The notes under the pieces are model-generated. The model made no database searches. It was not told where the DNA came from and worked only from the letters and a program-made list of their open reading frames with translations. 64,000 nucleotides of DNA from Roseitranquillus sediminis (GTDB lineage Bacteria > Pseudomonadota > Alphaproteobacteria > Rhodobacterales > Rhodobacteraceae): the NCBI RefSeq assembly GCF_016918935.1, contig NZ_JAFFOB010000025.1, positions 206,330 through 270,329 of the forward strand, written 5' to 3'. How positions within the stretch are numbered: the first letter of the stretch is position 1; every line of letters begins with the position of its first letter. A program made the position numbers and the translations under genes. Positions 55,309 to 64,000 of the stretch are shown piece by piece.

Positions 55309-58300
55309 CTATGGAGCGGCACTGAGGGCGTCAAGCAGCGCCGCCGTCGTCAGCTCCGGCGGCAGGGGCATCAGGGTGGCAGTGCGCGTCCAGAGGATCG
55401 CGGTATCGATCCGGCGGTCCGGGTAGATCTGCGTCAGCGCCGCGGCATAGGCGCCCATCTGCCGCAGAAGCCCGTTCGGTGTGTTCTCGGCCCGGTTCGG
55501 CACCGTTCGATTTGTCTTGAAGTCGATGCAGAGCACGGCGTCGGGGCCAACGATCAGCCGGTCGATCACACCGCGCAACGTTCGCGCGCCGAAGTTGGGC
55601 GGTGCCGCCGCGAACGGCACCTCGGCCAGAGCGTCTGGCGCGAAGACGAACGCCAGCGCCGGCGACTCCAGTACCGCCGCCGCCTCGGCCAGCAGATCCG
55701 GGTCCGGTCCGTCGAGGAGCGTGGCGGCGGTCTCTGGCCACGCCGCGCGCGGAGCGTTCGGCAGATGCTCGAGCAGGAGATGAAGCCGCGTGCCGCGCAG
55801 CAGGGCCGCCGCCTCGTCCAGCCCCTCGCCCGGCAGCGCCTTCGCGCCGCCGAGGTTCGAGGCGACGAGCGGCTGTGGTCGCGCCGGCGGGGGCGGCGCC
55901 GCGACGTCGGGCACTTGCGGCGGCGGCGGTCGCGCGGCTTCCGGTTCGCGTGCCTGCGGCGCGGCGCTCCAGTCGCCGTGCTCGTCGCGCAGCCCCTGCC
56001 CCGTCGGATGGTCGCACGCAACCGCGCCGCAGCGGGCGAGGCCGGCCGCGACCAGGTCGTACCAGGTGTCTCCGCCCGGCTTGTGCTGCCCAGCGCCGCA
56101 GACGATGAGCCAGGTGCGGGCCCGCGTCGCGGCGACGTAGAGGAGGCGCCGGCGCTCCGCCGCCTCGGCGGCCTCGCTCGCCGCACGGGCGGCGGCGAGC
56201 AGTGGCGGCTCCTCACCGCTGCGCATCTTCCACAGCGGCAGGCCATCCTCGCCCGGCAGGATCTCGTTGCGGTGCTGTGCCTTGCCCCGCAGCGTGTCTG
56301 GCAGGATCACCAGCGGCGACTCGAGCCCCTTGGCGCCGTGCACCGTCATCACGCGGATGCGGTTGCCGGCGCTGCCGGCGTCGCGCCGCACCTCGATGTC
56401 CTCGGCCTCGATCCACGACAGGAAGCCGGTGAGGCTCGGCGTGTCCGTCCGCTCGTAGGCGATCGCCTGATTCAAGAGCTCGTCGATGCCGTCCTCCGCC
56501 TCCTCGCCGAGCCGCGCGAGCAGACGTCCGCGGCCGTCGTGCCGGATCAGGATGCGCTCGATCAGCTCGTAGGGACGCAGGAAGTCGGCCGCGTCGAGCA
56601 GGTCGCGCAGCACGGCGAGCGTCTCCGCCTCGCCGCTGCCGCGAAGCGCCTGCCAGATATGCCCGGATCGGCCGTGCGCCAGGTCGTAGAAACGGCCTTC
56701 GCTCCAGCCGAAGAGCGGCGAGCGCAGCGCCTCGGCCAGCGACAGGTCGTCCTCCGGCAGCGCCAGGAACTTGCAGAGCGACAGGATGTCCCGCACCGCC
56801 AGTTCCGAGGTGAGGCGCATCCGGTCGGCGCCCGCCACCTCCAGCCGCTGCTCCTTGAGCGCGCGGATCAGACCGTGAAAGAGCTCGTTGCGCCGCTGCA
56901 TCAGGATCAGCACATCGCCTGGACGGATCGGGCGCAGGACGCCCTGCTCGTCCGGGATCGCGACGCCTGCGTCGATCATGCGCCGCAACTCGGCCGCGAT
57001 CTGCCGCGCAAGGGTGGTGTGGGCGGCATTCGGTGTCGGCTTGTCGACCGGATCGTACCACGCACCCTCCTCCTCCTCGTCCGGCGGCGGCACCACCGGC
57101 CAGAGGTCTACGCGGCCCGGCAGATGTTCGTGGAAGGCGTTGTGGCGCACATCGGGCTCGAGGCCAGTGCCGTCCTCGAAGCAGGCATCGACCGTTTGCA
57201 GGATCGCGCGCGACGAACGGAACGAGTGCAGCAGTTCCAGCCGCTGGATGCCCGCCGCAAGGCGGCTGCGGAAATGTCCGTACATCCTGTCGAAGCCCGC
57301 CGGATCGGCACCTTGAAACGAATAGATCGACTGCTTCTTGTCCCCCACGACGAAGAGCGTTCGCTCGACCTCGCGCGCGCCGCGGCCGGAAGCGAACTCC
57401 CGCGCCAGTCGCTCGATCACCTCCCACTGGAGCGGGCTCGTGTCCTGCGCCTCGTCGATCAGGATGTGATCGATGCCGCCGTCGAGGCGGAAGAGCACCC
57501 AGTCCGCGACCGACGGGTCGTCGAGCAGGCGCCGTGCCTTGAGGATCAGGTCGTCGTAGTCGAGCCGCCCCGTCCGCGCCTTGCGCCCCTCGTAGAGCGG
57601 CAGGAAGGCGGCCGCGAAGCCATGCAATGCCGCCGTCCGCTCGGCCGCCTCGATGGCGCAGCGGGTGCGCCGCGCGTCCGCCACCCGCTCCATCAGGTCG
57701 TCGAGTGCGGCGGCGTCTATGATCGCCCGCGTCGGCTTGGTCGGGAACCGGCTGCTTGGCGAGAACGGAGTTGCGCCTGATTTCGTCAGGAGGACGTCCT
57801 CCAGGATCAGGAGGTCCGCCAGCGCCGGCGCGTCGAGGTCGAGGCGGCGCAGCTTCTGACACGCGTCGACGTCAAGCGTGGAGCCACGGCTGCAGGCCTC
57901 CGTGACCTCGCGGAGAAGCGGCGCGGCACCGTCGAAGACGTCGGCGACGAGGCGCTCCATGCTGAGGCCGGGCGGCAGGCCGAGCAGGCCCCGCGCGCCC
58001 GCCAAGTCGAGCGGTGTGCCGAAGCCGTCGCGGTGCCGCGCGATCTCCGCCGTCAGCGCGTCGAAGTCGGCGCCGGTGAAGTGCCGCGCCAGCGCGTCCA
58101 CTACCCCCGCCTGCGAACCGTCCGCCATCTCGTCCACGATGGCGGTCCGCAGCGCGGCGGCCGCGTTATCGTCCATTTCGGCGAAATGCGGCGTGACGCC
58201 CGCCTCCAGCGGGAAACGCCGCAGGATCGCGGCGCAAAAGGCGTGGATCGTCTGGATCCTGAGCCCGCCCGGCGTCTCGATCGCGCGCGCGAAGAGCGTG

Positions 58301-58614
58301 CGCGCCCGCGCCAGCGCCTCGGGCGGCAGCGCCTCGGTGACGCCCAGGCTGCGCAGCCGCTCGGTCAGGTCCGCGTCGTCCCGCATCGCCCAATCTCCGA
58401 GCGTCCGGAAGAGGCGGTTCTGCATCTCGCTCGCCGCCGCGCGCGTGTAGGTCAGGCAGAGCACATGCGCCGGCGGCACCCGCTCCAGCAGGAGCCGCGC
58501 CACCCGGTCGGTCAGCACCCGCGTCTTGCCGGACCCCGCGTTGGCGGAGAGCCAGGTCGAGATGCGCGGCTCGGCGGCCTGGTGCTGGCGCAGGGTCGCC
58601 TCGTCGAAGCTCAT
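55309..58614 (-). CDS. addA: Double-strand break repair helicase-nuclease subunit AddA
   Basis: UvrD-like helicase with C-terminal nuclease (1101 residues); with AddB it processes DNA double-strand ends for RecA. Walker A is [40 protein letters not shown] is Walker B with motif [21 protein letters not shown] is motif III. The nuclease motif near the end is [10 protein letters not shown] (D and K of the RecB-type PD-(D/E)xK site). ATG 58614 overlaps the addB stop by 4 bases; the frame is open to 58740 but that lies inside addB. Confidence 0.97.
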   Translation of the reverse strand: MSFDEATLRQHQAAEPRISTWLSANAGSGKTRVLTDRVARLLLERVPPAHVLCLTYTRAAASEMQNRLFRTLGDWAMRDDADLTERLRSLGVTEALPPEALARARTLFARAIETPGGLRIQTIHAFCAAILRRFPLEAGVTPHFAEMDDNAAAALRTAIVDEMADGSQAGVVDALARHFTGADFDALTAEIARHRDGFGTPLDLAGARGLLGLPPGLSMERLVADVFDGAAPLLREVTEACSRGSTLDVDACQKLRRLDLDAPALADLLILEDVLLTKSGATPFSPSSRFPTKPTRAIIDAAALDDLMERVADARRTRCAIEAAERTAALHGFAAAFLPLYEGRKARTGRLDYDDLILKARRLLDDPSVADWVLFRLDGGIDHILIDEAQDTSPLQWEVIERLAREFASGRGAREVERTLFVVGDKKQSIYSFQGADPAGFDRMYGHFRSRLAAGIQRLELLHSFRSSRAILQTVDACFEDGTGLEPDVRHNAFHEHLPGRVDLWPVVPPPDEEEEGAWYDPVDKPTPNAAHTTLARQIAAELRRMIDAGVAIPDEQGVLRPIRPGDVLILMQRRNELFHGLIRALKEQRLEVAGADRMRLTSELAVRDILSLCKFLALPEDDLSLAEALRSPLFGWSEGRFYDLAHGRSGHIWQALRGSGEAETLAVLRDLLDAADFLRPYELIERILIRHDGRGRLLARLGEEAEDGIDELLNQAIAYERTDTPSLTGFLSWIEAEDIEVRRDAGSAGNRIRVMTVHGAKGLESPLVILPDTLRGKAQHRNEILPGEDGLPLWKMRSGEEPPLLAAARAASEAAEAAERRRLLYVAATRARTWLIVCGAGQHKPGGDTWYDLVAAGLARCGAVACDHPTGQGLRDEHGDWSAAPQAREPEAARPPPPQVPDVAAPPPPARPQPLVASNLGGAKALPGEGLDEAAALLRGTRLHLLLEHLPNAPRAAWPETAATLLDGPDPDLLAEAAAVLESPALAFVFAPDALAEVPFAAAPPNFGARTLRGVIDRLIVGPDAVLCIDFKTNRTVPNRAENTPNGLLRQMGAYAAALTQIYPDRRIDTAILWTRTATLMPLPPELTTAALLDALSAAP

Positions 58615-61490
58615 CGTGGCGTCTCCGGCGCGTCGCTGTCCTCCCACTCGCCGAAGCGGGCGAGGTGGTCGTAGTCGCCAGCGTAGTCGCGGCGCTCGAC
58701 CGCGCGGCGCGAGGTATAGCCGCGGCCGGGTTCGTCCCACGATCCGATCAGTCGCCGGAACTCGGCCGCGATACCGGCGCTCTCGCCGGGTTCGAGCGGG
58801 ATCGGCTTGTAGCTCCCGCTGCCGCCGACGGCGATGTAGCCGACCTCTGCCACCCTCGCGGCCGGTACACCGGGAAAGGCTCCGGCCTCGGCCATGACCG
58901 CCTCCAGCAGGAGCTGCTTGTCGTACTTGCGCACCTGCTTCGGCGTCGGTGGCGCTCCGGTCTTGTAGTCGTAGATGGCCAGCGTGCCGTCCGACAGGCG
59001 GTCGATCCGATCGGCGACGCCGGTCAGCGTGAAGTCAGGAGCGGTCATGGACCACTCGCCCCGCTCCTCGGTGATGAGCGGCGTCCCGCGGGCGCGCCGG
59101 TCCCGCTCAGTCGCGGCGAACCAAGGCGCGACACGGTCGAGGCGGGCGCGCCAGAGGCGCCGGGCGAGCGGCCAGGGCACCTCGGCCGCCAGCACCTCGT
59201 CGGCGATGCGGCCCAGCCGCGCCACCGCCGCCGCCACGTCCGCGTCCGGCCCCTCCCGCACGAAGCGGTCGAAGACGAGGTGCAGGACCGAACCCCTCAG
59301 CGGGGCGTCGGCCTCGTGCCGGAGCGGGTCGAGCGGGCGGAGCCGCAGGACGTGGCGCGCGTAGATTTCGTAGGGGTCGCGGATCAGCCGCGAGATCTGC
59401 GTGACCGACAGCCGGCGCGGACGCGCCGCGACCGGCGGTCGCGGAGACGGACGCGCGACGCGGGGCACCTTCGGCATCCGCCCGTGCGCCTCGGCCGCGG
59501 CGACCCAGGCGTCGCCGCGGGCGCGCATCGCCGCCAGCGCCTCCGGCCCGCCCTGCCCCGGAAGCCCGTCGAGCAGGTTCGTCAGCCGGTTCAGCCAGCG
59601 CGACGGCACCGTCTCGGCTTCGGTGTCGCGCAGGGTGCGGGCCAGCACGACCTCGGGCGCAGCGGCGGCCTGCTGGAAGTCGTGCGCCGCAAGGCCGATC
59701 TGCCGCTCGGGTGAGGTCAGGCCTGTAGCGGCCCGCATCGCGCGGTTGAGCCACGGGTCGGGTGCCGGAATCGCGGGCCAGACGCCCTCGTCGAGCCCGG
59801 CGAGGATCGTCAGGCCGGCGCCGCCCGATCGGGCCTCGAGCGTACCCCAGAACATGACGTCGGGATGCGGACCGGTGGCCTCGCGCACCTCGCCGGTCAG
59901 GTGCATAGCGATGAGCTGCTCGTAGTCTGCGGCGTCCATTTCGCCGCCATGCGTGGCCTCGCTGGCCAACTCGGCCATTGCCTCTGCCGCCTTCCTGCCC
60001 GGCTCCTCGTCCCAAAGACCGCCGGATCCGGCGTCGTTCGGCCCCGCGGCCAATGCCTCGGCCATCGCAAGGTGGCGCTCCACGTGGCGGCTGAGCAGCG
60101 CAGTTCCACCCGCATGCGGCGCAAAAACCGTCTTGGCGATCCACCGGGTCCAGTCGTCGTCGCGCCAGCCGGCGAGATCCGCAGCCGTCGGGAAAGCTGG
60201 CCCGTGGCGTCGCAGGTGCAGCTCGAGCTCGCGGGTGGCGAGAAGGTGCGCGCCTCGGTCCCCGCCGCTGGCCACGAGCGGGTGCTTGAGGAGGACGAGC
60301 AGCGCCTCGACCGTCAGCCTCCGGCCCATGAACGCCGCGACGTGGCGCAGCAGGCGACCCGGCGCCGACTGCGCCAGCGGGCGCCCGGCACTGTCGTCGG
60401 GCTCGATTCCCCAGCGGTCGAGCGCGGCGGCGACCCGCCGGGACAGCGTTCGATCGGGCGTGATCAGGGCCGCAGTCGCCCCGTCCTCGACTGCACGCCT
60501 TAGCCGCAGCGCGAGGGAGAGCGCGAGCAGGCGCGGCGACGGCGCCTCGATCAGCGTCACCGCTTGCGTGGCCTCGGCGATGTCGTGGAGCGCCGACCCC
60601 TCGCTGCGCCACTGGTCCGTCACCGGCGCTGGACGCAAGGCAAGCGAGATCAGGCGGTTGCGGGAGGGCACCGGCGCATCGCCCCACCGCTGCACCTGGC
60701 TCGGCGCAAGGTGCAGCCGCTCGAGAAGTGCCGCGATGCGGAACTGCGGGTGGTCTTCGGCGGTCGCGGTCTCCTTGAGGCGCTCCCAGACACCCTTGGG
60801 CATGTCGAAGTCGAAGCCCGGCAGCACAATCGCACCCTGCGGCAGTCGGGCGATGGCGGCGAGAAGCTCTGCCGAAGCGCCACGCGAGCCGGTCGAGCCG
60901 ACGGCGAGCACGGGCGCGGCCGGGGGCGCGGCCTGCCACGCCGCGATCAGCCGCTCGATCCCATGCCGCCGCAGCCGTGCCGCGTCGGGCTCGGCGGCGT
61001 CCGCGACATAGTCGAGGGCGATGCGCAGGAAGCGGGCGCTCCGCGACCAGTGCGCGGCGTGATCGCCGAGCTCCAGCGTCTCCAGTGCCTCGGGCAGAAC
61101 GCCCTCCGTCGTGATCTCGTCCATCAACTGCGCAAGGCTGTCGGCGAGGTCGAACGCTGCCGAGCGCGGCGCCAGCTCCGGCTGCCGGTCGAGCAACGCC
61201 GCAATCAGCCGCGCGAGTTCCAGCCGCCGGCGGAGCGGCGGCGATGCCACCCCCGCCTCGAGCCCGATCCCGTCGATCAGGCGGAGGCGCGGCATCAGGC
61301 GCGGGCCGGCGGCCTCGAGCGCCTCCTGAAGGCGGCGGCGCATCCGGCCCGAATTCGCGTAGAGGGTCGTCCGCGCCAGCGCCTCGGGCGTTGTGCCGAA
61401 CGTCCGGTCCAGCCCGCGCGCGACGACGGCCGCGAAATCCGCGCCGGGCGGCACGCCGATTACGCGGGGCAGGTCCGAAGGCTCAAACAT
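58611..61490 (-). CDS. addB: Double-strand break repair protein AddB
   Basis: Partner of AddA (959 residues). The first two thirds are an inactivated helicase-like region; the C-terminal RecB-type nuclease has LAIYDYKTGAPPTPKQVRKY with the catalytic D and K, plus LLLEAVMAEAG. The alphaproteobacterial form lacks a recognisable P-loop, as is usual for this group. It overlaps the upstream nucleotidyltransferase gene by 8 bases and addA by 4. Confidence 0.96.
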   Translation of the reverse strand: MFEPSDLPRVIGVPPGADFAAVVARGLDRTFGTTPEALARTTLYANSGRMRRRLQEALEAAGPRLMPRLRLIDGIGLEAGVASPPLRRRLELARLIAALLDRQPELAPRSAAFDLADSLAQLMDEITTEGVLPEALETLELGDHAAHWSRSARFLRIALDYVADAAEPDAARLRRHGIERLIAAWQAAPPAAPVLAVGSTGSRGASAELLAAIARLPQGAIVLPGFDFDMPKGVWERLKETATAEDHPQFRIAALLERLHLAPSQVQRWGDAPVPSRNRLISLALRPAPVTDQWRSEGSALHDIAEATQAVTLIEAPSPRLLALSLALRLRRAVEDGATAALITPDRTLSRRVAAALDRWGIEPDDSAGRPLAQSAPGRLLRHVAAFMGRRLTVEALLVLLKHPLVASGGDRGAHLLATRELELHLRRHGPAFPTAADLAGWRDDDWTRWIAKTVFAPHAGGTALLSRHVERHLAMAEALAAGPNDAGSGGLWDEEPGRKAAEAMAELASEATHGGEMDAADYEQLIAMHLTGEVREATGPHPDVMFWGTLEARSGGAGLTILAGLDEGVWPAIPAPDPWLNRAMRAATGLTSPERQIGLAAHDFQQAAAAPEVVLARTLRDTEAETVPSRWLNRLTNLLDGLPGQGGPEALAAMRARGDAWVAAAEAHGRMPKVPRVARPSPRPPVAARPRRLSVTQISRLIRDPYEIYARHVLRLRPLDPLRHEADAPLRGSVLHLVFDRFVREGPDADVAAAVARLGRIADEVLAAEVPWPLARRLWRARLDRVAPWFAATERDRRARGTPLITEERGEWSMTAPDFTLTGVADRIDRLSDGTLAIYDYKTGAPPTPKQVRKYDKQLLLEAVMAEAGAFPGVPAARVAEVGYIAVGGSGSYKPIPLEPGESAGIAAEFRRLIGSWDEPGRGYTSRRAVERRDYAGDYDHLARFGEWEDSDAPETPR

Positions 61491-62154
61491 CGTGGCGGGC
61501 CAGCACGGCCTCGGCGGCGGCGATGCCCGCCGGGTGCCCGACGTCGCACCAGCCGCCGCGGTGGATCAGGCCGTAGAGCCGCCCTTCGTCCGCAAGCCGG
61601 TCCCAGACGCGGTTAAGCGAGAAGACGCGGTCCTCGATCCCGTCGAGGGCGTCAGCGCGGATGATCTGCGCCCCGGTGTAGGTGAGCGGCCCGCCGCGCT
61701 GCAGCCGCCTGTCCTCCAGCCGGAAGTCGCCCCGCCCCGGCACCTCGGTGCAGAGCAGGAGCGCGCCCATCTGCTCACCGTCCCAGTCCGCCGCCAGCGA
61801 TTCGAAGGGGTTCGCGCCGGTCCAGATGGCGTCAGAGTTCGCGGTGAAGACGGTGCCGGCGCCGAGCATCGGCAGCGCCTGCCTGAGGCCGCCGCCGGTG
61901 TCGAGGATCTCCGGCGCCTCGTGGGAGACGGCGACGTCGAGCGGCGCGAGATGCCGCGCAAGCATTTCCGCCCGGTAGTGAGCGTTGGCGGCGATCCGGC
62001 CGATCCCCGCGTCGCCGGCGAGCCGCAGGACGTGGTCGATCAGCGGCCGGCCGGCCACCTCAATCAAGGGTTTCGGCCGGTCGGCGGTGAGCGCGCCCAT
62101 GCGCGTCCCGAACCCCGCGGCGAAGATCATCAGCGCGTCGGGGCGGTCAGACAT
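61483..62154 (-). CDS. murU: N-acetylmuramate-1-phosphate uridylyltransferase (MurU-like)
   Basis: A 223-residue nucleotidyltransferase. The GT-A-like nucleotide motif LMIFAAGFGTRMGALTADRP with KPLIEVAGRPLIDHVLRLAG is typical of sugar-1-phosphate nucleotidyltransferases. Next to an AmgK homolog, it fits MurU, which makes UDP-MurNAc from MurNAc-1-P in peptidoglycan recycling independent of de novo synthesis. It overlaps the kinase gene by 25 bases and addB by 8. Enzyme specificity is inferred from this pairing. Confidence 0.85.
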   Translation of the reverse strand: MSDRPDALMIFAAGFGTRMGALTADRPKPLIEVAGRPLIDHVLRLAGDAGIGRIAANAHYRAEMLARHLAPLDVAVSHEAPEILDTGGGLRQALPMLGAGTVFTANSDAIWTGANPFESLAADWDGEQMGALLLCTEVPGRGDFRLEDRRLQRGGPLTYTGAQIIRADALDGIEDRVFSLNRVWDRLADEGRLYGLIHRGGWCDVGHPAGIAAAEAVLARHDV

Positions 62155-63140
62155 GCACTCCTCAGGCGGTCCAGGACGGGCGAGTCGGGCGGCGGCAGGT
62201 CCCGCCGCACGCGGCGCGCGAGCGACGTCAGCGCGGGGTGGTCGAGGTCCGCCTGCAAAAGGTTCCAGACCCGTGGCAGCAGGTCCAGATACCGCGGCTT
62301 ACCGTCGCGCAGGCAGAGCCGGGCGAAGGTCCCGAGGATGCGCAGGTTGCGCTGAACGCCGAGCAGGGCCGCGGCGAGGTCGACATGCGCGCGCTCCATT
62401 CCGCATGACTCGGAATAGCGCGCCAGCATCGCCCTATGGACGGACAGCGACACGTCGCGCCGCACGTCGGCCACGAGCGACACGAGGTCGTAGATCGGGT
62501 GCCCCGCGGCGGCGTCCTGAAAGTCGAGCAGGCCGACCCGCGCCACGCCCACCCGCTGCGGCAGCCAGATCAGGTTCTCGGCGTGGAAGTCCCGCAGGAC
62601 GAGGACCGACGTATCCGGTACGTGCAGGCGCAGGAGCGCCCGGATCTCTTGGTGAAACGCGTCCTCGCCTTCTGCATCGCCGATTGCGCCGTTGCGGTAC
62701 CAGGTCCAGGCGAGCCGTGCGGCCGCTGCCATCTCCTCCGGCCCATAGCGCGGATCTTCGGGCGGCGGGTGGGCGTGGAGATGAGCCAGAACGTCTACTG
62801 CGGCCGAGTAGAGCTGCTTCTCCGCCCCCCGATCCCGCGCGATGACGCGGGCGAAGAGATCGTCGCCCAGATCCTCGAGCAGCAGGAAGCCGTTCTCCGG
62901 GTCCGCAGCGATGATCTCCGGCGCCGAGAGGCCGATGCTGGTGAGGTGGCGCGCGACACGGATGAAGGGTGCCACGCTCTCGCCCCGCTCGGGCGGTGCA
63001 TCCATCAGCACCGCCTGATGCGGTCCCGAGAGGCGCAGGTAATGGCGGTTTGACGCGTCTCCAGCCAGCGCCGTCCGCACCGCCGCGCCCCACCCGGCGC
63101 GGTCGAGGAAGGCGGTCATCCGCTCGGTCCGGTCAGTCAT
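62130..63140 (-). CDS. amgK: Anomeric MurNAc/GlcNAc kinase (AmgK-like)
   Basis: A 336-residue aminoglycoside-phosphotransferase-fold kinase: ATP-lobe motif GFLLLEDLGDDLFARV, catalytic loop LVLRDFHAENLIWLPQ and LLDFQDAAAGHPIYDLVSLV with the metal-binding Asp. AmgK phosphorylates MurNAc at C1, which MurU then uridylylates; the next gene is the MurU homolog. ATG 63140 is within tsaE's last codons (overlap 8). Substrate is inferred from the pairing. Confidence 0.86.
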   Translation of the reverse strand: MTDRTERMTAFLDRAGWGAAVRTALAGDASNRHYLRLSGPHQAVLMDAPPERGESVAPFIRVARHLTSIGLSAPEIIAADPENGFLLLEDLGDDLFARVIARDRGAEKQLYSAAVDVLAHLHAHPPPEDPRYGPEEMAAAARLAWTWYRNGAIGDAEGEDAFHQEIRALLRLHVPDTSVLVLRDFHAENLIWLPQRVGVARVGLLDFQDAAAGHPIYDLVSLVADVRRDVSLSVHRAMLARYSESCGMERAHVDLAAALLGVQRNLRILGTFARLCLRDGKPRYLDLLPRVWNLLQADLDHPALTSLARRVRRDLPPPDSPVLDRLRSACLTAPTR

Positions 63141-63603
63141 GCGCGGCTGTCGCCAGCGGAACGCGCTTTGCCCAGCGGCCATCCTCGGCGTGCACCCTCA
63201 GCCGGCGGCCCGGCCGGTCGAGCATGGCGAAGTCGAGGCGGAGCGCGTCCGCCGGGACGTGTGTCCCGAGACGGTCCGGCCACTCGACGAGGCAGATCGC
63301 CGTGGCGAAGGCTTCGTCGAGGCCGAGCTCGAACGCTTCGTCGGGACCGCTCAGGCGGTAGAGGTCTGCATGCCAGATCTCGGCCCGCCCGTCGTCGTAG
63401 GTCTGCACCAGCGTGTAGGTTGGCGACGGCACGTCCTCGTCGCGGCCGAGGCGGGCGCGGATCAGCGCGCGGGCGAAATGCGTCTTTCCCGCGCCGATTT
63501 CGCCGCCGAGCAGCAGCACGTCGCCCGGCCGGAGCTCAGGCGCCAGCCGTCTAGCGAGCGCGGCGCTGGCGTCGGCGTCGGAAAGGTGAAGCGTCGCGTC
63601 CAT
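63133..63603 (-). CDS. tsaE: tRNA threonylcarbamoyladenosine biosynthesis ATPase TsaE
   Basis: P-loop ATPase of the TsaBDE complex making t6A37 in tRNA (156 residues). Walker A LLLGGEIGAGKTHFARALIR, the conserved VPSPTYTLVQTYDDG, and EIWHADLYRLSGPDEAFELG. First gene of the overlapping chain tsaE-amgK-murU-addB-addA. It follows the PAS-protein gene by 64 bases. Confidence 0.96.
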   Translation of the reverse strand: MDATLHLSDADASAALARRLAPELRPGDVLLLGGEIGAGKTHFARALIRARLGRDEDVPSPTYTLVQTYDDGRAEIWHADLYRLSGPDEAFELGLDEAFATAICLVEWPDRLGTHVPADALRLDFAMLDRPGRRLRVHAEDGRWAKRVPLATAAHD

Positions 63604-63667
63604 GGCCGCCGATCTTGGCCGCGGCGCCGCCCGGCCGCAAGCGGCTGCAGGCAGGTCTGCCGGAGGG

Positions 63668-64000
63668 TCAGGCTCCTGCGAGGGCCGTGCGCCCGGCCGG
63701 CGCGAAGCGCTCTTGCGTCCGGCGGAAGCCGATCAGGGTCGCGCCTGCCGCGAGCGGTACGACGCGGCAGGCGAGCGCGCCGCCATCCTGCAGCCTGACC
63801 TGCGCCTGCCAGGTCGTGCGGTCCCTCACCCTGTCGGCGAAGTCGCGGATGTCGCCCCAGACTGGCGAGGGCACCGAGCGGTCGAGCCAGGTGCGCATCG
63901 CCTCGGTGATGCCGATGTCCTTGAGCGACGTACCCGGGTCGACACCCCAGAGCGCGATGTAGGCCTTGTTGGTCATTGTTAGCACGCCGTCGGCGGAGAA
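63668..64000 (-). CDS. PAS-domain protein, C-terminal part
   Basis: The last 110 codons of a gene that continues past the right edge. The visible part is a PAS fold ending (TNKAYIALWGVDPGTSLKDI, WLDRSVPSPVWGDIRDFADR, LQDGGALACRVVPLAAGATL) followed by a short tail ERFAPAGRTALAGA. No kinase domain lies after this PAS, so if the protein is a sensor its catalytic part must be N-terminal or missing. DivL-type genes precede tsaE in some alphaproteobacteria; whether this is a reduced DivL cannot be judged here. Confidence 0.7.
   Translation of the reverse strand, partial: FSADGVLTMTNKAYIALWGVDPGTSLKDIGITEAMRTWLDRSVPSPVWGDIRDFADRVRDRTTWQAQVRLQDGGALACRVVPLAAGATLIGFRRTQERFAPAGRTALAGA

Overview
The window is 64 kb of GC-rich chromosome from an alphaproteobacterium, most likely a member of the Rhodobacterales. 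This rests on gene content and order: the PhyR-NepR-EcfG general stress response locus, parB-parA-rsmG-mnmG-mnmE-rho-hemJ followed divergently by maf-aroE-coaE-dnaQ with secB and a Tim44-like gene, and a tsaE-amgK-murU-addB-addA-trxA block. Genus and species cannot be given from the sequence alone. Nearly everything is chromosomal core; I see no insertion sequence, prophage, integrase or CRISPR array.

Left part (1-28.7 kb): a truncated gpmI, then rlmH and rsfS (minus strand) and a YihY-type membrane protein. The general stress locus follows: phyR divergent from nepR-ecfG-sensor kinase, with a textbook EcfG promoter. Next come tamA-tamB, and a divergent pair (formate/nitrite-type transporter and a small Rho-N-like stress protein) that shares a mirror-symmetric EcfG promoter. 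An MscS channel precedes the leucine genes leuC, leuD and leuB, with a secreted nuclease/phosphatase and a VOC protein lying between leuD and leuB. After a DMT permease there is tRNA-Pro(CGG) with a terminator, an MFS permease, a PhnB-like protein and a D-lyxose isomerase-like cupin. A wreck of a chromate transporter gene (chrA) comes next, then an rRNA methyltransferase, an App1-like phosphatase and queG.

Centre (28.7-41.8 kb): the replication and segregation centre. parB, parA, rsmG, mnmG, mnmE, rho and hemJ are all read leftward, and maf, aroE, coaE and dnaQ rightward, away from a 394-base gap. That gap carries a perfect DnaA box, several near matches and two long inverted repeats, so I call it a candidate oriC. 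Two perfect 16-bp parS sites sit inside the starts of rsmG and mnmG. secB, fxsA, a Tim44-like gene and an Smr-domain gene follow.

Right part (41.8-64 kb): galB-galD (steps of gallate/4-oxalomesaconate catabolism) face a tightly overlapping four-gene operon: family 2 glycosyltransferase, acyl-CoA-dehydrogenase-like flavoprotein, PIG-L deacetylase and NodS-like methyltransferase. This is the best candidate here for an uncharacterised biosynthetic system. Then come hmgA-fahA for homogentisate degradation with a divergent MarR regulator and its palindromic operator, a diacylglycerol-kinase-like gene coupled to a metallophosphoesterase, hslV-hslU, an unrecognised helical protein, and finally one minus-strand block running PAS protein, tsaE, amgK, murU, addB, addA, trxA with a terminator after trxA.
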